This document shows positions 56,951-64,000 of a DNA stretch of 64,000 bases, in pieces. Numbering within the stretch: the first letter of the stretch is position 1; every line of letters starts with the position of its first letter. The DNA is from Thiohalophilus sp. (lineage in GTDB: Bacteria > Pseudomonadota > Gammaproteobacteria > UBA6429 > Thiohalophilaceae). A program made the position numbers and the translations under genes. The stretch is from assembly GCF_034522235.1 (NCBI RefSeq), contig NZ_JAXHLN010000003.1:2108001-2172000 (forward strand), written 5' to 3'. The notes under the pieces were generated by a model, which searched no databases, was not told where the DNA came from, and was given only the letters and a program-made list of their open reading frames with translations.

Positions 56951-57436
56951 TCAGGATTCGACCGCGACTTTGCCTTGCGGGGACTGGAAACTGGCCTGTT
57001 GCTGGCGTTCCTGGCGGGCGGCCACTTCCTGGACACCCTGGCGTTCGACCAGCTGGCCCAGGCTGATGCCTTTGAGAAAGTCGTGAATCTGATGACTCAG
57101 ATCGGTCCACAAGTCATGCGTCAGGCACTGCTGATCATCCTGGCAGTTCGACAGACCGCCGCAACGGGTGGTTTCGACCTTCTCATCAACGGCGGTGATG
57201 ACGTCGGCCACGGCCACTTCGTGTGTATCGCGGCTCAGGCGATAACCGCCGCCCGGTCCGCGGGTGCTGTCGACCAGACCGTTCTTGCGCAGCTTGGAGA
57301 ACAGCTGTTCCAGATAGGAAAGGGAGATCCCCTGGCGCTGGGAAATGTCGGCCAGCGTGATCGGCCCTTCTTTGTAATGCAGCGCCAGATCCAGCATGGC
57401 GGTGACTGCGTAGCGACCCTTGGTAGTCAGTCTCAT
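56951..57436 (-). CDS. iscR: Iron-sulfur cluster regulator IscR
   Basis: Rrf2-family regulator of 161 aa. Winged helix [19 protein letters not shown] and [14 protein letters not shown], Fe-S ligands in [19 protein letters not shown] (three Cys, spacing as in E. coli IscR) and the conserved His after them. The C-terminus has a Gln-rich tail. The promoter carries an IscR type-1 operator. Unlike the usual cluster it is followed by ndk and not by iscSUA-hscBA-fdx, so the Isc genes it should control are elsewhere or absent. Confidence 0.94.
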   Translation of the reverse strand: MRLTTKGRYAVTAMLDLALHYKEGPITLADISQRQGISLSYLEQLFSKLRKNGLVDSTRGPGGGYRLSRDTHEVAVADVITAVDEKVETTRCGGLSNCQDDQQCLTHDLWTDLSHQIHDFLKGISLGQLVERQGVQEVAARQERQQQASFQSPQGKVAVES

Positions 57437-57486
57437 TGCACTGTCCTGTATCGTAAAATTTGGATTTACCGATTTAACTTACGGTT

Positions 57487-57515
57487 AATCTAGCAAGCCC
57501 TACTATTTTAGTCAA
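57487..57515 (-). promoter_or_regulatory. iscR promoter with IscR type-1 site
   Basis: On the minus strand TTGACT (57515-57510) and TAGATT (57492-57487) form a -35/-10 pair with 17-bp spacing. Overlapping it, GACTAAAATAGTAGGG (57513-57498) matches the IscR type-1 consensus GACTRWWWYAGTCRRS at 15 of 16 positions. This predicts repression by [2Fe-2S]-IscR. Confidence 0.75.
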
Positions 57516-57548
57516 GATTATTCCGGGCGGATTTTAACCCTATTATAG

Positions 57549-58361
57549 TCATGACTTCTCTGGTTCGCCCGGTTCGTCCGCAACTCCGATCTCGTCGGGG
57601 CCTTTCAGATCCTTGCTGCTGATATCGCAAACCTCGAGATCGGGCAGCTCGGGGACCTCGATCTCCATACCGAGCGCCTTGAGTGACTTGCACATGGTCT
57701 CCATCTGCTGATCCATGGCGTGAATGTGGTCCAGCATGCAATCGATGGCGTTGGCAACCGGATCGGGCATGTCCTGGGTGGTGCCATAGGCGTCGAAGCC
57801 GATTTTGGCGGCAAAGGCCTTGCGGCGCTCGTCCTGAGGACCCGGTTTGGCCTTGGCCACGACCCGTCCCGGAATACCGACGACGGTCGCCCCGGCCGGA
57901 ACGTCCTTGACCACCACCGCGTTGGAACCGACCCGTACCCCCTCGGCCAGGGTGATCGGTCCGATCACCTTGGCACCGGCGCCGACGACCACGTTGTTGG
58001 CCAGGGTGGGATGGCGCTTACCCTTCCGCCAGGTCGTGCCGCCCAGGGTCACGCCGTGATACAGGGTGCAATCATCACCGATTTGGGCGGTCTCGCCAAT
58101 CACCACCCCCATGCCGTGATCGATAAAAAAACGGCGGCCGATCTGCGCCCCGGGATGAATCTCGATCCCGGTCACCCAGCGGCCCAGATTGGAGAGCACC
58201 CGCGCCAGCCACTTGAGATGATAGTTCCACAGCGCATGGCTCAGACGGTGCAACAGCACCGCGTGCACTCCCGGGTAGGTGGTCAGTATCTCGAAGGTAT
58301 TGCGCGCAGCGGGATCCCGCTCGAACACGCACTGAATGTCTTCTTTAATCCGTCTGAACAT
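57549..58361 (-). CDS. cysE: Serine O-acetyltransferase
   Basis: First enzyme of cysteine synthesis from serine, 270 aa. N-terminal helical domain, then hexapeptide-repeat left-handed beta-helix ([62 protein letters not shown]). A C-terminal tail of about 75 residues after KAKPGPQDE is longer than in E. coli CysE. The order trmJ-cysE-iscR is conserved. Confidence 0.94.
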   Translation of the reverse strand: MFRRIKEDIQCVFERDPAARNTFEILTTYPGVHAVLLHRLSHALWNYHLKWLARVLSNLGRWVTGIEIHPGAQIGRRFFIDHGMGVVIGETAQIGDDCTLYHGVTLGGTTWRKGKRHPTLANNVVVGAGAKVIGPITLAEGVRVGSNAVVVKDVPAGATVVGIPGRVVAKAKPGPQDERRKAFAAKIGFDAYGTTQDMPDPVANAIDCMLDHIHAMDQQMETMCKSLKALGMEIEVPELPDLEVCDISSKDLKGPDEIGVADEPGEPEKS

Positions 58362-58418
58362 AATCTGTTACCGAGACCGGCCTTGTCTGATCGTCATCTT
58401 GAGTTAAAGACTTTACCA

Positions 58419-59207
58419 TTAACGCTCTGATTCTTCAGTCTTTTCGCCGCGACTTCGGGACTGGATGGCGCTCAGAATGCCGCGCAGGATGTTGATCTCC
58501 ATGCGATCCAGCTCGGCCCGGCCAAACAGCCGCCGCAGACGGCGCATGATCTGCCGTGGCGCACTGGGCTTGAGAAAATCGAGCTCGGTCAGGGTCTGTT
58601 GCAAATGCTTGTAGAGCCGCTCCAGTTCGTCGGCCGTGGCCCGCGGCTGATCGCTGTGGAAGCGGTTATCCCGCCGCCCCGCCTGTTCCAGCAGACTCAT
58701 ACGCAGTTCATACACCAGCACCTGGGTGGCGGCGGCGATGTTCAGCGAGCTGTAATCCGGATTGGCCGGGATATGCACCAGGTAGTTGCAACGATCCAGC
58801 TCGTCATTACTCAGGCCGTTATTCTCGCGTCCGAACACCAGCGCGGCATCCGCCGACTCGACCACATCCAGGACCTTGTCGGCGGCGGCCCGCGGATCCA
58901 GGCTGGGCCAGGGAATACTGCGCAGCCGGGCGCTGGCGCCCAGCACCACGGCACAACCGGCCACGGCCGCCTCCATCGAGGTCACCACCCGGGCCTGTTC
59001 CAGAATATCGGTCGCCCCCGAGGCCCGCGCCCGGGCCTCGCCGCTGGGGAATTCGGCCGGGTTGACCAGTACCAGTTGCGTCAGCCCCATATTTTTCATC
59101 GCCCGGGCCACGGCACCGATGTTACCCGGATGGCTGGTGCTGACCAGCACCACCCGTACCCGCGACAGGCGGGTGTTGAGCGCATCGTCCTGCTTTGCCG
59201 ACATCAC
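58419..59207 (-). CDS. trmJ: tRNA (cytidine/uridine-32-2'-O)-methyltransferase TrmJ
   Basis: SPOUT-class methylase of 262 aa. Knot motifs VLVSTSHPGNIGAVARAMKNMGL, ALVFGRENNGLSNDELDRC and IPANPDYSSLNIAAATQVLVYEL are complete. The C-terminal extension is helical and charged. First gene before cysE-iscR and divergent from suhB. Confidence 0.95.
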   Translation of the reverse strand: MMSAKQDDALNTRLSRVRVVLVSTSHPGNIGAVARAMKNMGLTQLVLVNPAEFPSGEARARASGATDILEQARVVTSMEAAVAGCAVVLGASARLRSIPWPSLDPRAAADKVLDVVESADAALVFGRENNGLSNDELDRCNYLVHIPANPDYSSLNIAAATQVLVYELRMSLLEQAGRRDNRFHSDQPRATADELERLYKHLQQTLTELDFLKPSAPRQIMRRLRRLFGRAELDRMEINILRGILSAIQSRSRGEKTEESER

Positions 59208-59312
59208 AAATCATCCTGTCAGTTTGATTCCAGCCTGCTACAATAGCGCACCTTGACGTCCGGCGCTCGTGCCGGCGTTTTGTTCTTTGGCAACCGGATT
59301 AAGGAAAAACTT

Positions 59313-60113
59313 GTGCACCCGATGTTGAATATCGCGGTCCGCGCGGCGCGTGATGCCGGTTTTATCATCGCCCGTAACGCGGACAAGGTCGACACCCTGA
59401 CCATTACCGAAAAAGCCGACAACGATTTTGTCAGCGAGGTGGATCGACGTGCCGAACAGGCGATCATCCGTACCCTGCACAAGGCCTATCCGGACCACAG
59501 TATCCTGGCCGAGGAAAGCGGCAGCCATGCCGGCAACGACTACGAATGGGTTATCGATCCGCTCGACGGCACCACCAACTTTGTGCACAACTTCCCGCAA
59601 TACGCGGTCTCCATCGCCCTGCGCCATAAAAACCGGCTGGAGCAGGCGGTCGTCTACGATCCCCTGCGCGAGGAGCTGTTCACCGCCAGCCGGGGTGAAG
59701 GTGCCCAGCTCAACGGCAAACGTATCCGGGTCACGCCCCGACGCGGGATCGAAGGCGCCCTGTTCGGCACCGGCATTCCCTTTCGGGACGAGCATATGCC
59801 CTACATGGACGCCTATCTGCAGATGATGCAGGCGCTGATCCCCGGCAGCGCCGGCATCCGGCGCGCCGGCTCGGCCGCGCTGGATCTGGCTTATGTGGCC
59901 GCCGGTCGCCTGGACGGTTTCTGGGAATTCGGTCTTAACAGCTGGGACATGGCCGCCGGCGTGCTGCTCATCGAGGAGGCCGGCGGATTGGTCAGCGATT
60001 TCAACGGCAATGCCAACCATATGAAAAACGGCAATATCGTCGCCGCCAACCCCCGCCTGTTCAAGGCCATGCTGCAGAAAATTCGCCCCTTCGTCCCCGA
60101 CGACCTCATTTGA
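59313..60113 (+). CDS. suhB: Inositol-1-monophosphatase family protein SuhB
   Basis: 266 aa from a GTG at 59313 with AAGGA seven bases upstream; the GTG gives the start HPMLNIAVRAARDAG, matching E. coli SuhB. Metal and substrate motifs are EESGSHAGNDYEWVIDPLDG, DPLDGTTNF and NSWDMAAGVLLIEEAGG. SuhB also acts in rRNA antitermination complexes. The TGA stop codon is part of the first unit of a TTGAATG heptamer array. Confidence 0.94.
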   Translation: MHPMLNIAVRAARDAGFIIARNADKVDTLTITEKADNDFVSEVDRRAEQAIIRTLHKAYPDHSILAEESGSHAGNDYEWVIDPLDGTTNFVHNFPQYAVSIALRHKNRLEQAVVYDPLREELFTASRGEGAQLNGKRIRVTPRRGIEGALFGTGIPFRDEHMPYMDAYLQMMQALIPGSAGIRRAGSAALDLAYVAAGRLDGFWEFGLNSWDMAAGVLLIEEAGGLVSDFNGNANHMKNGNIVAANPRLFKAMLQKIRPFVPDDLI

Positions 60114-60259
60114 ATGTTGAATGTTGAATTTTGAATTTTGAATTGAGGAGTGATCCCATTCAAAATCAAGTATTCAACATTATACCGCGCTCCGGCGTTG
60201 AGATTTTTCCGGCCGCATTAACTCAACATTCAACATTCAACATTCAACATTCAACATTT
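60110..60259. repeat. Inverted pair of TTGAATG/TCAACAT heptamer arrays
   Basis: Left arm 60110-60148 has five 7-bp units (TTGAATG, TTGAATG, TTGAATT three times). Right arm 60223-60259 has five units in the opposite sense (CTCAACAT then TTCAACA repeats). A partial right-handed copy sits at 60157-60178. The arms can pair over about 35 bp. The left arm begins inside the suhB stop codon. Confidence 0.9.
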
Positions 60260-60546
60260 TATCCTCTCCCCCCTTCACTATCCCGCAACGGGTCCGCTAT
60301 TGGGACAGTGACGCTCACCTGCAAGAGGGATGTCCGGTCGCTGCGGGCGAACTGACCTGCGGCTGATCCCCGGCAACGTCGGGATCCGCTGCGCCGGTTC
60401 AGCCATCAATTCTGTGGTGTTTTTTTGTTCGTCGCCAATACACATCGGGGGCAAAATTCATTTGACCGAGATCAAAAATTCATGCTTACTAGTCAGTAAC
60501 CGTACACATCACCAGAATATTCTGCCCGAATATTTATAAGGAGGGG
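60260..60546. other. Spacer upstream of Cys-rich membrane protein
   Basis: No gene recognised in 60260-60546. The right part is A/T-rich up to a good AAGGAGGGG ribosome site before the ATG at 60547, so the promoter of that gene probably lies here. Confidence 0.4.
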
Positions 60547-60906
60547 ATGGTGAAACGTAGTGCTTTCGCTTTAATCGCACCGCCGGTGGCAGTCTGCCGC
60601 TACGGCTGCGCCACCTGTTGCGCCGCGCCGATCGCGGTATTCTGGATCGCCGGCATCATCAGCATCATTTACGCATTTTTCGGCGGCCCGCTTGGCGTTG
60701 AGGGCATCAGCCTCGGCACCCTGGCACTGGGCGCGGCCCTGTGGGGCATTGCCGCCGTCTGGGCGGAAACAGTCATCAGGAACGTGGAAGAGGATGAAAA
60801 CGATCCCGAATGCGAAACCCGCAGCAGCACGGTCTGTCGCATGGTCCGTCCCCGCGCCGATGACTCGGACCCGATGGACGAAGTGAAAAAATTCCAGTCC
60901 CGCTAA
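60547..60906 (+). CDS. Small Cys-rich membrane protein, unknown function
   Basis: 119-aa protein with a strong ribosome site. Four cysteines are clustered near the start (Cys17, Cys21, Cys24, Cys25: CRYGCATCCAAP) directly before a membrane helix (IAVFWIAGIISIIYAFF, about 29-45). A second helix lies at about 54-75 (LGTLALGAALWGIAAVWAE). The C-terminal 40 residues are charged and hold two further cysteines. The cysteine cluster could bind a metal, haem or Fe-S centre. I do not recognise the family. It ends in a terminator and stands alone. Confidence 0.75.
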   Translation: MVKRSAFALIAPPVAVCRYGCATCCAAPIAVFWIAGIISIIYAFFGGPLGVEGISLGTLALGAALWGIAAVWAETVIRNVEEDENDPECETRSSTVCRMVRPRADDSDPMDEVKKFQSR

Positions 60907-60910
60907 AACC

Positions 60911-60934
60911 AAAAGCCCGCTATCGCGGGCTTTT
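60911..60934 (+). terminator. Rho-independent terminator
   Basis: AAAAGCCCGC-TATC-GCGGGCTTTT, 4 bp after the stop of the Cys-rich membrane protein gene. Confidence 0.88.
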
Positions 60935-60936
60935 GG

Positions 60937-61049
60937 TTAATGTTGAATTTTTAATGTTAGATTTTGAATTGTGGATGCGGATCTTTCAAACAGCTGGTCC
61001 GCAGGACACTGAAATTCAGCATTCAAAATTCAACATTCAACATTGAATT
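60937..61049. repeat. Inverted pair of heptamer arrays before secF stop
   Basis: Left arm 60937-60971 (TTAATGT, TGAATTT, TTAATGT, TAGATTT, TGAATTG). Right arm 61011-61049 in opposite sense (GAAATTC, AGCATTC, AAAATTC, AACATTC, AACATTG, AATT). Same family as the suhB pair. The right arm runs into the secF stop codon. Confidence 0.85.
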
Positions 61050-61983
61050 ACAATTGCTGGCCGGGTTGATCGGCGCCCTCTTTTTCCACCGGAATCAGGT
61101 TGGCGCTGTTGACATTGAGCGCCAGAGCAACGCTGCTGGCGACATAGATTGAAGAGTAGGTTCCGATAATAATACCCACCAGCAGTGCCGTGGCAAAGGA
61201 GTGGATCAATTCGCCGCCGAGGAAAAACATCGCCAGCACCACCAGCAACGTCGTCAATGAGGTAATAATGGTACGTGACAGGGTCTGGTTCAGCGAGGTA
61301 TTGATGACTTCCGTCGGCTGGCTCTTGCGCATGCGCAGGAAATTTTCCCGGATACGATCAAATACCACGATGGTATCGTTCAGCGAGTAGCCGATCACGG
61401 CAAGCACTGCCGCCAGCACAGTCAAATCGAAGTCCATCTGGGTGATAGAGAAAAAACCGATCACGATCACCACATCGTGAATCAGTGCGGCAATGGAACC
61501 GACTGCAAAGCGCCATTCAAAACGGGCCATGACATAGATCAGAATAAAGGCCAGCGCGATCAACATCGCCAGCCCGCCGTCATCGCGCAGCTCTTCGCCG
61601 ACCTGGGGACCGACAAATTCCTGACGGCGCATCTCGACCGACTCATTCTCCGCTTTTAATGCCTTGAGAATATCGTCACTCAGGGTCGCATTGAGCTGCC
61701 CCTCTTCCGGGGCCAGACGAATCATGACATCGCGGGAACTGCCAAAGTGCTGCACCACGGCATTATCGTAGCCGGCGCGCTCAATCGCGCTACGGACTTC
61801 GCCGAGTTCCACCGGTTCACTATAGCCGACTTCCAACAGCGTACCGCCGGTAAAATCGAGACCGAAATTCAGTCCGCGTGTCGCCAGTGAGGCAATGGCA
61901 AGAATAAGCAGTGCCGCCGACAGAAATACCGCGTAGCGGCGCTTGCCGGTAAAGTCATAGTTCGTGTTCTGGAAAATCTGCAT
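61048..61983 (-). CDS. secF: Protein translocase subunit SecF
   Basis: 311-aa inner-membrane subunit with six predicted helices and the family motifs GLDFTGGTLLEVGY and YSLNDTIVVFDRIREN. With SecD it uses the proton gradient to pull exported proteins across. secD ends 18 bp upstream; the order yajC-secD-secF is conserved. Confidence 0.95.
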   Translation of the reverse strand: MQIFQNTNYDFTGKRRYAVFLSAALLILAIASLATRGLNFGLDFTGGTLLEVGYSEPVELGEVRSAIERAGYDNAVVQHFGSSRDVMIRLAPEEGQLNATLSDDILKALKAENESVEMRRQEFVGPQVGEELRDDGGLAMLIALAFILIYVMARFEWRFAVGSIAALIHDVVIVIGFFSITQMDFDLTVLAAVLAVIGYSLNDTIVVFDRIRENFLRMRKSQPTEVINTSLNQTLSRTIITSLTTLLVVLAMFFLGGELIHSFATALLVGIIIGTYSSIYVASSVALALNVNSANLIPVEKEGADQPGQQL

Positions 61984-62001
61984 AACGCGAATCCTGTTGT
62001 C

Positions 62002-63855
62002 CTAAATAGACAGTTTGCGCAGTTTCTTGCCCGCAACCGCCAGATTGACGATGGCCCGGGTCCCCATGATGGCGGTAAACATGGAGGTCAAGATCCCGAT
62101 CGACAGGGTAATGGCAAACCCCTTGATCGGACCGGTACCAAAGACAAACAGCACCACAGCGGCGATCAGGGTCGTGATATTGGCATCGGCAATGGTCGAC
62201 AGCGCCTTGGCATAGCCGGCACTGATCGAGGCCTGGGGCGAATTGCCATTTTGTAACTCCTCGCGGATACGCTCGAAGATTAACACATTGGCATCGACCG
62301 CCATCCCCACGGTCAACACAATCCCGGCGATCCCCGGCAGGGTCAGCGTGGCCTGCAACATGGACAGCACCGCCACGATCAGCACCAGGTTCACCACCAG
62401 CGCTACATTGGCGACCAGGCCGAAGCCGCGATACCAGAAGGCCATGAAGGCCAGTACCAGGATCATGCCGATGATGACCGAGCTGGTGCCCTTCTCGATA
62501 TTGTCTTTACCCAGGCTGGGACCGATGGTGCGCTCTTCGATGATCCGGATCGGTGCGGCCAACGCCCCGGCGCGCAGCAGCAGGGCCAGATTGCTGGATT
62601 CATTCGGCTCAAGACCGGTAATCTGAAAACGCTTGCTGAACACGCCCTGGATGGTCGCCACATTGATCACTTCCTCGACCTTGCGGGTAACGACTTTCTC
62701 TTCACCATCCTCAAGGACCGTTTCGGGCTTGTATTCGATGAAGACCACCGCCATCGGCTTACCGATGTTCTGCTTGGTGACGCTGGCCATGCGGCTGGCA
62801 CCGGCGCCGTCCAGATTGACAAACACCGCCGGGGAACCGGTCTCCTGATCGAACCCGGAGGTGGCATTGGTGATGCGCTCGCCGGTAATGATCACCCGCT
62901 TTTTGAGCAAAACCGGATCGCCGCTACGCTCTTCATAGAGTCGTGAACCAAAGGGAACCCGGCCCCGCTGCGCCGCACGCACGTCATTTTCCACATCGAC
63001 GAGCCGGAACTCCAGTGTTGCGGTAGCACTGATGACAGTCTTGACCTGGGCACTGTCCTGTACCCCCGGCAACTGAATAACGACCCGCTCATCACCCTGA
63101 CGCTGGACAATCGGTTCGGCCACGCCCAGTTCGTTGATACGGTTACGCAGGGTTGTGATGTTCTGCTTGACCGCTGCTTTTTTGATCTCCGTTATCGCAC
63201 TGTCCGTCAGGCTGGCGAGAAGATAAAAAGCACCGCCACGTTCCTCTTCGATCAGCTGCAGGTCGCGCCGTTCGGCACTGATGGCGGCCTCGCCCGCCTC
63301 ACGCTCTTCGGCACCGGGAAAGCGCAGTTCCAGTGCCTCGTCTTTTTGTATTACCGACTGATAGCGAACTTTCGCCTCACGCAGAACAGTGCGCAGCTCA
63401 TTGCTCAGATCCTCGTAAGTCTGCTCCATCACCGTGTCGGTATCCACTTCCATCAGAAAGTGCAAACCGCCGCGCAAGTCCAGTCCCAGATACATCGGCA
63501 ACGCGCCAAGCCCGGTCAGCCAGGACGGCGCCGCCGGTGCCAGGTTCATCGCCGCAACATAATTGTCGCCCAGTCCCGAGCGAAGAATGTCGTTCGCCTT
63601 GAGCTGCTCCTCGACACCACCAAACCGTACCAACAAACCCTGTTCATCCAGTGTAATTCGGCTGTAGGGAATCTCATTGCCTTCCAGCAATTCCCGAACC
63701 CGGTGCTGCGCCGCGCTGTCGATCTGATTTTCGCCGGTGGCGGAGATCTGGATCGACGGGTCGGTGCCATAAACATTGGGCAAGGCGTAAACAAGGCCTG
63801 TCAGCAGAATCAACAGGATCAGAAGGTATTTCCAGAGTGGGTACTGATTGAGCAT
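62002..63855 (-). CDS. secD: Protein translocase subunit SecD
   Basis: 617-aa subunit: N-terminal helix (YLLILLILLTGLVYALP), large periplasmic head with GLDLRGGLHFLMEV and the P1 domains, then five C-terminal helices including TLPGIAGIVLTVGMAVDANVLIFERIREEL. Partner of SecF. Confidence 0.95.
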   Translation of the reverse strand: MLNQYPLWKYLLILLILLTGLVYALPNVYGTDPSIQISATGENQIDSAAQHRVRELLEGNEIPYSRITLDEQGLLVRFGGVEEQLKANDILRSGLGDNYVAAMNLAPAAPSWLTGLGALPMYLGLDLRGGLHFLMEVDTDTVMEQTYEDLSNELRTVLREAKVRYQSVIQKDEALELRFPGAEEREAGEAAISAERRDLQLIEEERGGAFYLLASLTDSAITEIKKAAVKQNITTLRNRINELGVAEPIVQRQGDERVVIQLPGVQDSAQVKTVISATATLEFRLVDVENDVRAAQRGRVPFGSRLYEERSGDPVLLKKRVIITGERITNATSGFDQETGSPAVFVNLDGAGASRMASVTKQNIGKPMAVVFIEYKPETVLEDGEEKVVTRKVEEVINVATIQGVFSKRFQITGLEPNESSNLALLLRAGALAAPIRIIEERTIGPSLGKDNIEKGTSSVIIGMILVLAFMAFWYRGFGLVANVALVVNLVLIVAVLSMLQATLTLPGIAGIVLTVGMAVDANVLIFERIREELQNGNSPQASISAGYAKALSTIADANITTLIAAVVLFVFGTGPIKGFAITLSIGILTSMFTAIMGTRAIVNLAVAGKKLRKLSI

Positions 63856-63917
63856 GAAACACGTTCCCGGATTGAGTTCGCGGCCGGCTAAAACGCCGCC
63901 GCGCGCTGTGTTTGTCG

Positions 63918-64000
63918 TTATTCTTTGTTGATGGTCTTCAGGGTACCTTTGGGCAACACGTTGACCACAGATTGCTTTTGCAATTTGACCTCGATGTTAT
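63918..64000 (-). CDS. yajC: YajC, C-terminal end (cut by window edge)
   Basis: Only the last 26 codons plus stop are inside the window (NIEVKLQKQSVVNVLPKGTL, then KTINKE). The sequence and the position 62 bp before secD fit YajC, the small accessory subunit of SecDF. Confidence 0.8.
   Translation of the reverse strand, partial: NIEVKLQKQSVVNVLPKGTLKTINKE

Noticed and set aside
60131-60355. Open frame translating to repeated HSTFNIQ-like peptides
   Set aside because: The peptide is only a translation of the 7-bp array; no start signal or conserved domain.

Overview
The window is about 64 kb of a moderately GC-rich gammaproteobacterial chromosome. The housekeeping order on the right (der-bamB-yfgM-hisS-rodZ-pilF-rlmN-ndk-iscR-cysE-trmJ, suhB, secF-secD-yajC) is the classical gammaproteobacterial one. 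A SoxXA-type cytochrome, a SoxK-like lipoprotein, a rhodanese, two TauE/SafE-type permeases, cytochromes c' and a ProVWX uptake system suggest a sulfur-oxidising, probably halotolerant lithotroph related to Chromatiales/Ectothiorhodospiraceae-type bacteria. This placement is inferred from gene content only.

Region 1 (1-13.1 kb) is a sulfur/redox island. It starts with a sensor histidine kinase (cut by the window edge) coupled to a PhnD-like periplasmic binding lipoprotein. A two-domain rhodanese, an orphan 52-codon reading frame and an OmpR/EnvZ-type two-component pair follow. Divergent from the pair are a porin and a SoxX-SoxA fusion carrying three haems and a Gly/His tract. Next come an unusual metallo-beta-lactamase-fold protein, two cytochrome c'-like proteins, a divergent Crp/Fnr-type regulator flanked by two copies of ATGAT-N4-ATCAT, a stand-alone RQC-like DNA-binding protein and a TauE/SafE permease.

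Region 2 (13.1-25.2 kb) begins with an operon of ABC ATPase, FtsX/MacB-type permease, LolA-like periplasmic protein and outer-membrane barrel, which looks like an envelope-crossing transport route. It continues with a hexose-6-phosphate mutarotase, an orphan Hen1-like RNA 2'-O-methyltransferase beside a HelD/UvrD-like ATPase, a macrodomain protein and the proVWX operon.

Region 3 (25.2-26.2 kb) is a 1-kb repeat-rich spacer. It holds a nested palindromic element, tRNA-Ser(GGA), a second broken copy of the tRNA 3' end and two terminators.

Region 4 (26.2-48 kb) carries mltF, tadA, guaA-serB, nfo, fpr, a LysR regulator divergent from a small membrane protein plus TauE/SafE permease, a giant NAD-glutamate dehydrogenase, a Ser/Thr kinase, guaB, a SoxK-like lipoprotein, xseA and an M23 peptidase.

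Region 5 (48-64 kb) starts with a scrap yard of repeats, a truncated gene and an ISAzo13-type transposase fragment. It then runs through the conserved der-to-trmJ block, suhB, a Cys-rich small membrane protein and secF-secD-yajC. Two pieces of the ancestral order are missing: iscSUA-hscBA-fdx between iscR and ndk, and ispG between rodZ and hisS, where RodZ is also shortened.

Across the window the spacers contain degenerate tandem arrays that all have a 7-bp period but come from several unrelated sequence families, often as inverted pairs. Two REP-like palindrome families are also present.
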